Assembly: GCA_022605955.1 (NCBI GenBank)
Contig: JAKCOZ010000011.1
Location: 7,569,990 to 7,633,989 of the forward strand
DNA from: Rallus limicola
Taxonomy: Eukaryota > Chordata > Aves > Gruiformes > Rallidae
Length of the DNA stretch: 64,000 bases
Direction: 5' to 3'
A program made the translations under genes and the position numbers. The notes under the pieces are model-generated. The model ran no database searches, was not told the DNA's origin, and worked only from the letters and a program-made list of their open reading frames with translations. Of the stretch, positions 46,531-59,900 are shown piece after piece; the stretch's first letter is position 1, and each line of letters begins with the position of its first letter.

Positions 46531-49500
46531 CTGGAATTAAAACTGCATCCCTGCTTGTGCTGCTGTGTGACCAGTAAAGAAGTGTCCTAAATTCCAGAGG
46601 TTTTAAACCCCAGGAAAAGTACAGTCACCACCAGTAGTGCCGTTACCTACACGTGCAGTGTCAGTCAGGACAGTAGTTGCAAAGCTTTCTTTGCAAACAG
46701 ACCTGAGGAGGATGCCCAGCCTGGGACTGTGAGAAGAACAAATGAGTAGGACTGATCTGTTCATCCTGGAAGATGCTTGGTCCACCCTGCCTCAGCTCTG
46801 ACTGACTGACAGGATGCCAGGCACACTTCATTGACCACCACATTCCTGCACACACATGGGCTTGATTTCGTTGCATTAGTTCCACTGCTCACTCTTTTAA
46901 AGCAACTCATAAAACCCCCATAGATGGGAGCCTGAAACACAGGCATGCACAGTTTCTCTTCCCCTGTTTTTGTCCATGTCCTGCTTTTCCTTTCTCCTCT
47001 GCACTCCTTTTTCCACGCTAGTGTATCCAGCCTATGGACAAACTGCTCCTCGATTACGACTCAAGCAATCATTTTTCATCCCCTGTTTGTGCTTGTATGT
47101 ATAGCCCTTCATGCAGCGCGAGGGTTGTAATTGAATCTTTGGGCTCCAGTGGCATTTATGAGCTCCTACAGCTACTCTGTCAACATCTGAGACACTGTCT
47201 GGACTTCCTCACTGAGCTGTAACCCTACGTTCAACTGCAGCCTTGGTATTTATCTTATGTGCAATCCACTTGCACAGCAACATCTCTTTTTTTTTCACAG
47301 CAGAAAGAGCAACTTAAGCTAAAAACCACCAGCTCTGCTTTTTCTCAGTTGAAGTAGCCAAGTCAGCAATAGCCTAGATTTGGGGGTTTGATGGTTGATT
47401 AGTGATTTTGAGAGCACCCCCCATTGTGGGTTCTACATGCAGAGACCAAAAAGGGGCATCCTTTTCAGCAAGCAGATGCCTAGCAGCTTCCAAAAACTCA
47501 AAGGTGGTTCAGACTCATTGTGCCAACATTGAAGCTCCTCAAAACACTCAATATGTTTGGAAAAAAAACCCCAAGCCTCTTTAGATGTGCCACATTGGGG
47601 TCAGGAATCAACACAGTTTTGATATGCATTCATGTGTGTGTGTGTTGAAGCCTCAATGTACACGTGTTAACATTGGATATTGACCAGTGAAGCTTTTTCT
47701 TCCCCTGCTGTGGATGACAGGTTGGAGCTGTCGTTTTTCTGCTGAACTTGCAGCAGGACCCACTTGGGTTACCTTTCCCCTTCCTGATATTTCTCTTTCT
47801 GGACTGAAAGCATTGAAGAAAATGTCACTAATTCAAGCCTGAATTTAATCCATGCAGAAAAAAGATATATGCTCTTTATAACCCTCTATACAACAGACAC
47901 CATATTCTAGGCACTCAAACTGGCCAAAAATTAGAAACACGTTTTGTTTTGTTTTTCCAACCAAACCAGCAGCAATTACAGAGCCTGTTTCCTGAGGGCT
48001 AACAATCTGCTGGGAGCATCAGCCCAGACTGCCATTAATTCCCCAGGAAATGCCCCAGGCCAAGGTTGTTATTGCTATTATAATAAATTGTTTCAATAAA
48101 TAAAAACCAATCTAGGCATTAACGCTGCTGGCTTCCTGTGATGGCCTCATGCATTCAGAAACCTCAGTGGGGAGGAAAATTTCAGAGGGCCCCAGTGAAA
48201 GGTTCAGCACTAAGCACGGCCAGACAAACAGTAGGAGCAATATCTTCTAGGGAGTTTACAGTTATCCCCACTGGCTGCCGAAATCCCGCAGTAGAACTGA
48301 GGAAGCTCTCCAGGAGCTCCTTATTAATAAGGCTCAGGCCAAGCAGTCTAAAAGTTAAAATGATCTCCCCCGGGTTGTTTTTTGGAAGCCCCTCATTCAT
48401 AACTTGGCTGCAAAGCTTTGCTTGTAGAAGAATAAAAACAGGGATCTGTGGAGGTTTCCCTCCAACTACTTCAGCCTGAATGCGACAACAAAACTGGAGT
48501 AAGTCCCCTTTGCAAAGGGGGAGGCACTGGAAGTGCTCTGATGCAGTCTGAACATTTAATATTTATATGACCACGAGGGACAGTTCCTGTCTTGCTGGTA
48601 GACTGTGACTGCAAAGACAGTTCCAGCTGTCCCAGAGACGGTGAAGTCTTTCCAAACACTCAGGTTTTGGAACAGGTCCCTGACAAATAACAGATCTGAG
48701 GTTAGCAGGCAGAGACTGCACATGATTAAAAACCTAATTCAATAACAAAAAAGGCTCTGGAAGATGGGATAAGCCTAACACCTAGCTAGCTTTGATATTC
48801 CTAACCATGACGATAGCTGAAAACAGATTTGATGGTGAAAACCAACACTCCTGCAAAGAGGCTTTGCTTCCTGCTGTGCTGTGATTTTTCACTCCTCAAT
48901 AGGAACATTCCCAACTTTTATATGGGAACACCAGTTAAAAAGCTGATGTGAACGAGCACAGAGGTTTTTGTCAATATTGGCACTTCTCCCCCATGCACTG
49001 CAAGACTCTGCATGTGCCAACAGTGCAAGTGCCCAGCCCTGAAACATCTTCGTCTGCAGCCGCACTCCTAAACTTGCCATTTTTGTCCAGAAAACATGCC
49101 CACCAGTGAGCATGAAGGGGATACCAGTGATTTGTGGATGCTCTCCCCAGACTAAGAGACATCCCACTGCCAAGAGGTAGGAAAAGTACCTCTTCAAACA
49201 TGCATTTCACTCATGAAATACCAAGTACATGTAGCTTCTTTGTCCTCAAGAAGATCTGAGGATGTATACCACAGAAAAAAATGCCCAACAGAAAAAAACC
49301 CTCTTTTTATGTTGCCCCCACCCTTTTTTTTTTTTCTTGCAAAGTCCTAGTTGGAGCAAACTCATCAACACAGGGAAGCCCTGAATGCAGCACTTTCAGC
49401 CTGCAGAGCTTACCCATGGGATGTTCTTCATGTGATGAAACGCAGCAGTTCTTGCACTGGTGTTTCCCTTTGGTGATGAGGCTGTGGTTAGGAACGGGGG

Positions 49501-50796
49501 GGAAGGTGTGTGAACCAGAACCATCCTTCCCTGGCCGCCAGATCCCCTGTCTCTCCTGAGGCATTACAATGGCTTCTCTATAGACATCAACAGCTGCCAT
49601 GGCTTCAGGGCCCCAAACTCGGGCAAGCACAAAAATTCCCAAATGTTCTGCTGCTCAAAATCTGAAATCTGGAGGTGGGGGGAGAGGGGGTGGCGTTGCA
49701 GTGCTCCAGTTTTATACAGGCAATATTTGTGCTCCGTGACACAGCTTGTCTTTGAACTCACAGTCTAAATCCTCTCCATATTCACATACAACAAAATAGA
49801 TCATGACAAATCTATCCTGTCTGCTACAAGTAGGGGGCTAAACTACATGCAGCAGATAAAGATGGGTTAGGGCATCTGCTGTTTCAATCTATGTTTCAAT
49901 CAATTATTTTTGTAATAAATAACAAACTGAACATATATATATCGAGACTAAAACTCATCTAACAGCCATGGTTAGATGCACTCAAAAACACAAGCAACAA
50001 GCTCCTAAACTCATCACTGGAAACCAAAGTCATGAGGTCTGAGTTTTACCTGTTTGACATCCAGTGGATGTGAAGACAACACAAGGAGACCACATCATGA
50101 AAGGGCAAGCAAATCACACAGTAACAAGACAGTTAAAGACTTGCTTATATATTATTTGTGCTACAGTAAAATCTAGAAGCTCCTGCCAAGACTGACACCC
50201 TGTAAAGGGGATGAATTGAGGCCTTGTGCCCTACAAAAAACAACACAGGGTCAAAGAGTTCTGATGTGGTAAATGGAAGCAAAGTCCACAGGGCATCATC
50301 AACAGCCCTGAATCCTAGTCCAAACTGCCCCCAACCGTAAATCCTACAACCTTCTGCTGTCCATTACTGTTCAGATGGGGAAAATAATGTTGACAGCACT
50401 TTATTTTATAGTAATGTTGGGAATACAGGCATTTTCATTTCAAAAAATGGGCAGCTGTAGGTAAGAGGGGGGGAAAGTGTGATAAGCAGAAGACTCATTT
50501 AAAGTTTGCATTTTCTAATCTTTCATTAGAGAAGCCCATGCAAGAAAAAAATGTATCTTAGATACCTTTTGTGAAGACCACTACTGATTTCCGTTCAGCT
50601 GCCTGCTCTTTAAAGGCATCACAGAAATACAGCCCCTGGTGCAACTACTGGATGTATAGATGGGCAGAATTTGGATTCACTATTCATTGTCCCTGTAGAA
50701 GGACCCTCCAACAAATGTGCAGAAACACTCTTACTGATCTACTCAGTGATTCCAAAATGCAAAGCCCCTGTTAGTTGTTTTATGCCTCAAAAGCAG
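46531..50796 (-). other. EVA1A intron, no other feature
   Basis: No coding exon is recognised. There is a short (TG)n at about 47634-47647 and a T-rich run at 49326-49337. Confidence 0.6.
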
Positions 50797-51355
50797 CATG
50801 GCCAGCAGGTCGAGGGAGGGGATTCTGCCCCTCTGCTCTGCTCTGGTCAGACCCCACCTGCAGCGCTGCGTGCAGCTCCAAGGTCCCCAGTACAAGATGG
50901 ACATGGACCTGTTGGAGCAAGTCCAGGGGAGGCCACAAAGATGATCCAAAGGCTGAAGCATATTTGAGTCTGAGAGAGTTGGGCTTGTTCGGCCTGGGGA
51001 AGAGAAGGCTCTGGGGAGACCTTATAGCAACCTTCCAGTACATAAAGGGGGCTTTATAATAAAGATGCAGACAAATTGCATAGGAAGGCCTGTTGAGATA
51101 GGACAAGGGGTAAGGTTTTTAAACTGAAAGAGGGCACATTTAGACTAGACATAAAGAAACATTTTTTCATGGTGAGGGTGGTGAAATGCTGGCACAGGTT
51201 GCCCAGAAGGTGGAAGATGCCCCATCCCTAGAAACATCCAAGGTCAGTTTGGATGGGGCTCCAAGCAACCTGATCTAGTTGATGACGTCCCTGCTCATTG
51301 GAAGGGAGGGGTAGTCTAGATGCCTTTTAAAGGTCCCATTCTACAGTTCTGTGAA
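50797..51355 (+). mobile_element. CR1 LINE 3' fragment, longest in window
   Basis: About 560 bp run from gcatggccagcaggtcgagggaggggattctgcccctctgctctgctctggtcagaccccacctgcagc to aaaggtcccattctacagttctgtg. It includes the typical segment ttgttcggcctggggaagagaaggctc. It covers the 3' end of the CR1 reverse transcriptase region and the 3' UTR, with no intact frame. It is antisense in an EVA1A intron. Confidence 0.93.
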
Positions 51356-52538
51356 ATCCAAATACTTGTGTGGAGCAGCGTGGTGGTACTTCAGGAAGAG
51401 CATGGTACCAAGAACACATTAGTATTTAATGAATTAGCAAACTGAGTAGCACACAGACATGAAAAACCAGCTCCCAAACACTGGAATTTTAGTTATACAG
51501 ACCTTGATGCTCCAGAATACCATAACTGCATTACAGTGCTGCTAGCATACTGGCTGTGGTACACATAATTATAAACAATGTGTAGTAGAAGAGCGACACA
51601 TTACCATTACTAGCCAGGTATTATTGCTGGGCACTAAGCATTGCAAGGTAGTAAGCATGCAAACCTTTCATCAGGCAAATGAAGAACACATATGAAAACA
51701 GTGGCTCCCAACAGTATGTCCTGCCTCAGGAAGCTAGTTACCCAGAAACCAAGGCCCTCCTTCTGCAGAAAACAGCAGAGGTTTGCCCAAAATATTCTGA
51801 AACGGTGCATCTAATGCCATTCAGACAGAGCTCCTCATTTCTTTAGGCTAGGTTCTCCAAATCTGTAGGCAATCCCTACTGATGACAAGGTACCTCGTGC
51901 AGGTGTGGAATGGGAAATATTTCTACTCTATCACCTGTACTTTTTGCTATCAGTGGTATTGACCCCAAGCATGCAGTAGGGTACACAATCTTTATTTCAA
52001 CCTTTAAATCAAATCTTATTAGAAGATTGCTCCTCTGCTACTTGAAAGATGCATGTGGGTGAAAGATAAACTGTGACCCAAGGAAACTGGATTTAAATAT
52101 ACAATTAAGGAGACTCTCAAGTTACTTCATCTTCACACTTCTACTGAAGATAAGCCAAAATCTCTTAAGCAGGGTAATGATCTGAGTGCTGATTATTTTC
52201 CAAATTACAGGACAACAAGCTTGCCTCCCTAATGAGCCAGGCTTTGATCTCCAGGAAAATGGAGCATTAGGGATTATACCACATGTAAGATTACATTGTA
52301 TTTAACTTCTGATGAGAGCAAATCCAGTGGAAAACAGAGCACAACAAGCCCTGTTATATACTGTCTGCTCAAGCTACCCCAGTCAGGTCTTTCAAGGGAG
52401 AATTTGCTGAGAGACAAAAGAAAACTATCAGTGGTTCAAAGAGGCAGATTTAGGCCTAGGTGACTGCGAAATGTAGGCTTCTCCAGGGGTCTACAAATTG
52501 CTGTGAGAACCCAGAGAGATAACAGCCTCAAGACTTAC
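51356..52538 (-). other. EVA1A intron, 5' part
   Basis: Nothing further is recognised. It ends at the donor GTAAGT (complement of 52533-52538). Confidence 0.7.
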
Positions 52539-52709
52539 CTGTGATAAAGGCATACGCTGCTAGGATGTTGCTGAGCAGTGCCATCTCTGTGCTAACACCC
52601 ACGGGCTCCATGCTGCTGTTGAGAGCTGGCGGTTGTGTCTCATCCACAGGAAGCAGAAAGGGGGTGTTGTCCAGAGGGTAGAAGGTGGCCGATCTCCCTT
52701 TCTTCTTCT
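52539..52709 (-). CDS. EVA1A exon with canonical start codon
   Basis: The donor is strong (CACAG|GTAAGT, intron from 52538). The usual start is the ATG at 52611-52609 in good context (AGCAGCATGG). It encodes MEPVGVSTEMALLSNILAAYAF plus two residues, 24 in all. The EMALLSNILAAY segment is characteristic of EVA1A. The last base, G, is phase 1 and joins exactly to the next exon's AA to make Glu. Upstream of the ATG the frame stays open to a plausible acceptor, ...CTCCATTACAAAGCAG (exon from 52709). In phase 1 this adds 32 codons (KKKGRSATFYPLDN...NSS). Used alone these bases would be 5' UTR; used with the exon at 56799-56963 they would be coding. Certain coding part: 52539-52611. Confidence 0.9.
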
Positions 52710-55119
52710 CTGCTTTGTAATGGAGATGGAATGAGGAATGAGGCACCTGCCCTAGTCTTATCCTGCCTTATCCCCACCAAGTTAGCATCTACATGCAGAT
52801 ATTTGGATCTGCTCAACAGCAAAAACACCCAAATTTGGTCCTTCTTAGGGGGGCAACTAAACCATCCCAGGTAACTTCAGCTGAGCACACACCCTGTCTA
52901 CATGCAGGCAGCATCTTCTCTCCCCCAGTCTCTCCTGCTCTTTCATGTCACCACTTAGACACACCCACCTACTCTACAGCAAATATATAATCAGGTTTCT
53001 TTTCTCTTATGCAAATCAAAGGAGCCTTTATCAACAGTGGGTTCAGCTGAGCTTGTAATAAGGACTGGAAAACACAGGCAAAGCTGGCAACCCTCTGCGG
53101 GTGTCACACTGTAGTGATCTATCCACACCTGGCACACAGACGTGCTTTCTCTCCAGCCTTTGCAGGGAAGGGCAGACCTGAGTTTATGACTTCCTTCAGA
53201 AGCCCGCTCGTATTGTGTTTCACCCAGGCACCATTTCCCCTTTGGAGAGATGAGTGAACATGGGTTAATGATTTGATTTTATTTGTTGAAGACTGGAGAG
53301 AAGGAGGCAGCTAATTTCAGGATGCTCAAAGAGACCCTTTCAGATCTTATCAGCTTGCTGCTGAGTGCTCCCTGCACCTTGATCTGCAGGCAGACACCCC
53401 CACTAGTCACAAAACGCTAATTGTTTTAAACACATGAAAAAGTCAGTGCACAGGATCCAGCTCCATCATCCATGTGATTGTTAAACCGTAGCTATTACAG
53501 GTTTTCAGGCTCCTGTCCCTGGGTATCCAGCTCCGGTCCCTGGGTCCTGGCCAAAAGCAAGCAGCACACTGTAAAATTGCAGACTTGCACCTGGCTTCCA
53601 CTTATCTGGATGCATTAAATTCAGGAAACTCACAGATCCATCTCTGGTAATGCCATGCAAGCAAAGGCACTGAGAGAGCAGCCACAAGACAAGACAGTCT
53701 GTGCTCACCAGCAACGTGAGGCGTCACGTTCAGCTCCCTCCGTGCGTGCCAGGCAGCGGCTCAGCCCAAGGAAGCAGGAACAGAAATTGAGGGGTGATAA
53801 AAAGAACAGGTAATACTGGATGGAGAGGAGTGAGTGCATGAACGTGCGTGCAGTGATGCCTTGGAGGAGAGGCAGCAGGGATGGATGGATGGATGTCCAT
53901 GTCCCTGTGAGGGATCAGCCCCAAGCAATGCAGGCACAGTTGTATCTCTGCCACTGAACAGCTGCGTGGCCTTGGGAAAGCAACAGGCCACAAGCTGCCA
54001 AGGTGTTAATGACTGGCCCTGAAGCAAAGTTTTTAAACATGGGTACCTGGGTGGCAGATCCGAAAGTTAAAAATACACCAAGAGCCTCTTGATTTAGGGG
54101 ACTGGGTATCACTGAACAAACAGAGGTGCTGGGGTGCAGAGGGTCAAGGCACATTCAGCAGCAAATCAATAGCAAAGCTTTGGAAAATCTTTTGATTCAG
54201 ATGTAGGCACCAATGTGTCTTCTAATCTTTCCTTTATCCTCTGTGTCTGGTAAATCTAAGTCTGTGCAAGTGGTTGGATTTCTCTCTACCACTGTTCCTA
54301 CAAAGAAATCCTTGGAAGCTGGGTAAAGTTTTCATTTCTAAAAAACTGAACTTAGAAACTGCATACTTCAGAGCATCTCAAGCAGCACTATGTGTCTAAA
54401 CTGAGGGAAGTGAATCCTGCCATTAGCTGACAGACTGTAGAGAGTCACTCAGCTGTGCCAGTGTCAGACACTTACAGCCTGATGTGTTCGCTCATACACA
54501 GATATCTAAAGAGACCCCAGGCTCAGCAAGGCATCCACACAGAGATGGCAGGTATGAGAAGGGATGTAGGGGGAACTCTCTCAAATCCAGGTGAAGACCC
54601 AGGTTCATCTCAAACAACACATTTATTTGGAGGTAACTGAATTCTGCCCAACATATCTATGTACTGAGTCTGGCTCTGAACTAGTTAATCTAAAATTCTT
54701 TTGCTATCAATGAGAAAGAAGGGCACCACCAGGACATAATCTCATGTACATCTCATCATAAAGAGCACTGCCGAGTTAGGTGGCTCCAGGTTCCTGCCAG
54801 GGCTTTGGGAGTTTTCTACAACTCCATATTAAATTCCAGTTACTGTGGTTGGACTGAGGCTGCACAGAGCTGGTGGGGTATGAACCGCTGCACCATGCTC
54901 TCTCACATCTCACATGTGACCTGTTCCTCACTGTCAATACATTCACGGCATCTCTCAGGGACTAAGGTTTAAATTATACTTGCAGTAGTGGCTTCCATGT
55001 GCATGTGCCAGATCATGCCTGCATGGCTCAGGATGAGTGGATGCCACCCCTGTTGGTATGGAGCATCCCTTGTCAACCATGCTGTGTGATCATGATACAT
55101 TTGGGAGACATGGGAATGG
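52710..55119 (-). other. EVA1A upstream intron, 3' part
   Basis: No exon is recognised. A short (GGAT)n run sits at about 53879-53893. Confidence 0.6.
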
Positions 55120-55236
55120 CAGAACGTGTGAGGTTGGAAGGGACTTTTAAAAGCCATTGAGTCCAAACCCCTGCAGTAAGCAGGGACACCTCTGACTAGA
55201 TCAGATTGCTCAGAGTTTAAAGCCTGACCTTGAATG
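55120..55236 (-). mobile_element. CR1 LINE fragment, diverged
   Basis: The sequence gaggttggaagggacttttaaaagccattgagtccaaacccctgcagtaagcagggacacctctgactagatcagattgctcagag is the reverse complement of a CR1 3' region. The terminal octamers are lost. Confidence 0.8.
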
Positions 55237-56798
55237 AGGAGTAAGGCGTAACTCCTCTCATGTGAGATGTAAGAATCTTTTCCCCCACACACACTCCTGA
55301 CTTGTCCAAAGAACAGATGCAATGAAACAAGTTTTTAAATGAATGCTCATTTGCATACACTTTACTCCAGCAAAGAGCACCTCAAAACCACAGAACTGGT
55401 TTTGTCATCTGCAGGACTGTACAAGCACAGACAGGGAAGGCAGAAAATGACTGGAGCTATGTAGGAGGGAAAAAACCCAAACACACACAATTTCATGAGG
55501 GCGATGTGTTACTATGCTGTGTGGTTCCCTGCTCTGCCACTCGTGCCAGGATCATACCAGAAGACATTCCCTTTCCTCCTCGTGAGCTTTTAAGACCTGA
55601 TCTGTGTCTAATCAGCTCACCTACTACTGGCTTTCTATTAACCACCCTTTCTTAGCTGTTCCTAGCCAATCAAGCAGTCTCCTCATGACTTTACACCAAA
55701 GTTGACGACAATTGTTTGAGCTAGCAATAAATTTGCCTGGCAACAGTTTACTCATAGGAGAGGTTATTCATGAGGCCAGGCTGACTTTAGCAAATAGTTT
55801 TAATTAAAGAAGTAACACAGGAAGGGAGATTACAGAAATGTCCAAATATTTCCTTTTGCTATTTTCAAAACATTCTTTTAGCTTTTAATTTCAAAATGAC
55901 ATCTCTGCTTGAAAAGCTGTGCATATCTTTTAGATGTAAATGCATAAACAATATGAAAACTAAACAAAAGGTGTCAGTTGTAGAAGTGAAATGCTTAGAT
56001 GGATGAAAACGAGATCAGGATTTTCTTTTTCTTGCTTAAAATTAATCAGGATCATAAAATTTATTTTGGGCTGACTCAAAATTCTCGTCCCTAACAATTT
56101 TTCAGTAAGGCCTCCAAACTGACAAATCTGTTATTGATGACTTTTAATTATCTGCAGTTTGATTATCCAAGTGGAGGATTAACTTTTCAGGGAGTGTAGG
56201 CAGGGACAAGGCAGCTCTCCCCATACCCACCCTAGAGCAGAACCTTGAGAAGCACGAAGCTGGAAATTTCAGAAGTAATGTCATACACCATCTCCTGCTG
56301 TTAGGAAACACAATGCAAAACTACTGACTAACCCAATACATGCTCACCTGTGCTTTTCCTTATTCAGGTAACATCCCTTCCTCCTACTCACCTGTCCCTA
56401 TAGTTAGCCAAGATTTGACTTCATACATTTCTCAACTTTGCATTTTATGAAAATAGCCTCCTATTTCAAAGCTCAGCTGAAAACATCTCAGTCCCTTGTG
56501 AGACAGATAGACTCTCTCTGCCCTGTTTTTTTTTTTCTCTCTTGGCCACCGTATAAGACAGGCCTGCAAAGTCTCTGTGATGAGTTTTGACATGCATGGC
56601 CATGGCTGCTAGTTCAAGAAAGCTGATGTAAGTTGGACAGTTCACTTTAGTCCATCACCGGTCATGCCTTGAAGCTTCTCTTTCTGACCGCGACATGGAT
56701 GGTGTTTGGGTACAGTATGGAAACCCAGAAAAGCAGAGATAGAAGGGAACAGTCATCACAACACAGGTTTGGGTCAACATCACAATAGTCACAGCTAC
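55237..56798 (-). other. EVA1A upstream intron, 5' part
   Basis: It is AT-rich and no exon is recognised. It ends at the donor CCCAG|GTAGCT. Confidence 0.5.
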
Positions 56799-56963
56799 CT
56801 GGGAGAGTACGGCCTACGTTGGAAGGAGAGACATCAGAAAGGAACACGCCGTCCCCTATAACGTTGGGATCGAACACTCTCGGCCGCAGTGGAAAATGTG
56901 GCTTCTGAAATCCTTGGTAATTGGTTGGTCTTGGCTGGGTTTCATGCAGAAGCTTCTTGGGAA
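56799..56963 (-). CDS. Probable upstream coding exon, N-terminal extension of EVA1A
   Basis: The acceptor is strong, with pyrimidine-rich TCTTACTCCTCTCTCTTTCAG before 56963. The donor is CTCCCAG|GTAGCT at 56799/56798. The exon is 165 bp, phase 1 at both ends, with no stop in that frame. It encodes VPKKLLHETQPRPTNYQGFQ and on through PRVFDPNVIGD and GVFLSDVSPSNVGRTLP. CpG density is well above that of flanking DNA, as expected for a conserved coding exon. Its last base G plus the AG of the exon at 52709 makes GAG, so the two join without a frame break. Proline content and the following NSS site suit an extracellular stem, like the ectodomain of the paralogue EVA1C. I do not recognise the peptide from a known family. 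It could instead be an exon of an unrelated minus-strand transcript. Confidence 0.55.
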
Positions 56964-59900
56964 CTGAAAGAGAGAGGAGTAAGAAGAGCACAGTTGTTAG
57001 AGGGAGTTACTTCAGCTGGTCTCAATGAGAATTATCACATTATGCTATGGGCTCAGCTCATGCTTAATCCTATCATGTGCAGACCAAACAGACACTCGTT
57101 TACCACCATGATGGATGCTCTCCAAATGCCAGCAGAGTCATTGAGAGAACGCTGGAACCTATGAAGTGATTAAGATATTGTTTATTTATAACTAAGCTTT
57201 GGGACTCAACTAAGGGTCAGATTCAGACAGCTTATTTAGACACCATCTTAGAAACTGAAATGCCTAGTAAGCCAGGCTTTTACCACAGCCTTAAGCTTCA
57301 GAGTACTCCAGCTAGGCGCTGCTGTTCCTACCATGATAAGCAGGCTGGGCAGGATGCTCCATAACACTGGGGACCATAGGGTATACCTGAATCACTGCCT
57401 CTCTCCAACTGTCAAGCTGCTGTCTCATGACTGCATGTCAGAAGTTTCTGTCCGCTCTGGCTTCACATAACCAGCCTCTGTAGAATGCTGTTCATGTGAA
57501 ACCATAGAGCTGAAACCATTCACCACAGAAGTGGAAACCCCACCTCTCAGAAATACTCCCAACCCAGTGAGATCCAACATTCTCTGTTCCTCACTGGACT
57601 TTAGGCTTTAACTAAGCTGGGACAAGCCCGTTCTCCACTCCACCACCCTGAGAAGGAGGGTGAAGACTCAACTAGTCTGGGCTGCTCTCCATGTTTTGTC
57701 AGCAACAGCATCAGAAATACACAGGCAAGAGAGGTTACCATGTGACAGCTGTGTCAATACATCCACGGTCTCTTCTTTGGACCAAAGCATGTCCTAGTAA
57801 GAAGAGTCTTCTCTTTGCTGATGTTGCAAGGCCAGCTTCTCTGCTGCACATCCAAGTAAAAAAATCAAAGTCGGGGTAGCTACCTCATTGCACACCCACT
57901 GAGGGTGAACCCAAGCTCTGAATCGCCCAGCATGTCATTTAGGGAGCCGAACCAGCTCTGTGCCTCTGTCATGGCCAGCACCTGGGGCTATTTAGGAGTG
58001 AAGTGCTTCTCCATACAAAGAGAAGAAACACACATACAGGCAGCTCTGCTCAGAAATTAGAGGAATAGAGTGATGAAAGACAAAAGTAAAAAAACCTGGT
58101 TTCCAGAGGAGAAAGTTCTATTTTCCTCATCAGTGCACTAATATATACATAAAAGCACTGTTTGGTCCCTGCAGGCAACCAAAACTTTAGTGTGTAAAAG
58201 GCACAGACAGCTGAGAACTAGGCACAAGATCATTAGACCCACAGAAACCCCAAGAGACAATTTCTGGGATGCTCAGCTCTCCTTTCCCCAAGTCTAATGG
58301 CAACTGCTTCCGCTCATCCCAAGCAGGCTGCCAATTCCTAGTGCCTCAGTTTCCCTACTGCTCTGTTGCTGGTTGTGCTGCCTCTCATCTCCGCTCTCCA
58401 CAGGGGCGTGAAACAGAGTAATTAAAAATGCAAAGCACTTTGAGATCTTTGGCAGGAGCATGAAGGAGGACTTGGAAAGGGTGCAACCCTGGAACAGAAA
58501 GAAAATTCCTGCCTGCCCCCTGCAGCTACTCAGCTGCCAAGCCAGAGCATGAGAATTAATCACGCCCATTAAATTTCCCTGCATAAACTACAGATATTAC
58601 TGGGGGGGGAAGTGATCCAACCACCTTGTTTACATTGCATTTGGCTTACTGTTTTTGCTGAGGCAATGAAAATTGCAGCTATATTTACTGACTGACCTCC
58701 TGCATTAGGCTGCCAAGATATCAGCGCTGATGTTCTTGCATTATTAGTAGAGTCATGCTTGGTCAGGAAACAGACATAAAACCCCAGAGCTTCTGAATAT
58801 CAAAGAGCTGGCACAGGGTTTTCTGGTGAAACCTGAATAGGCAACTGTCCCCTGATGAGAAAGTAGCAAAGGGAACCCGTTCCCTGTTAGGAGCTAGACA
58901 GAAGCAAGGGGCTACCTGTGAAAGAGAAATCCCAGAAGGTCTGAGGACGAGGTGGGTAGAACAGGGATTGCCCTGAAAACCACAGTCATGGACAACTGCA
59001 GTTCTGGGCACCTAATTTGAGGCACCCAAAGGGACCCGATAAGGTGCATAAAGTGCATAAGGTGCAGCACTCACCAAAAATAAATGCCTCTTCTGCTGTT
59101 TCTCAGGCTAAGGACCCAAAAGGCATTTAAAAGACACGAATCAGATTTTCCTTACACCTTTTTTATCCAGACTGCACCCCAGTAATCTGTTGATATGAAT
59201 CCAATGAAGAAAATAAAGTAAAATGAACAGAGAGAGAAAATTTTAGCAGATTAGAGTTTCGTGTTTCAGACTGAATCTCCATAAAAATCTCCTTTCACCT
59301 CCCAGCATTCATGACCATCTCTGGGGATGAACACAAGTTGGGTGGAACTGCACCTTGAACCAAAAAGCTGACACCACCAGACACACAGACATTCCAGCCA
59401 ACCAGGGAAAGAAACACCATCTTTTCGCAAGCACACCTGAGGGATTGAGCTATGGCTCTCCCACCTTGGCAACGGTGTCACTGCCACTATGAATGCTACC
59501 TGTGAGATCTGGAGAAGGGTCAGCATAAAGCAAAACCTCACTAGGTCAGTCAGCAACTGGTCAACAGCAGCCCAAGGAAGAGTGGAGATGGAGAAGTGTT
59601 GTGAGGGAAGCATTCACAGGAGCCGTTTATTGTCACTGCACCTTAATGGGGGTAGGCTGGTGGTCCCCTTGGGATGCCCAGGGAAGTAAGATGACTCCCA
59701 AGAAGGCATGTGATAACTAACAACTCAGGTGGCTATGAAGAGAAATTCCCAAAAACAGGCACTCGCTCAGCACCTGTGAGTAGCATGCACTTAGGTACTT
59801 TCAGAGACCTAAAGAGGTGTTTGTCTTAGTTGTGTCAACTAAACCCCTTTAAAACTCTGGAAACAACTTAGAGCAACACAGAAATCAACAGCACATGAAC

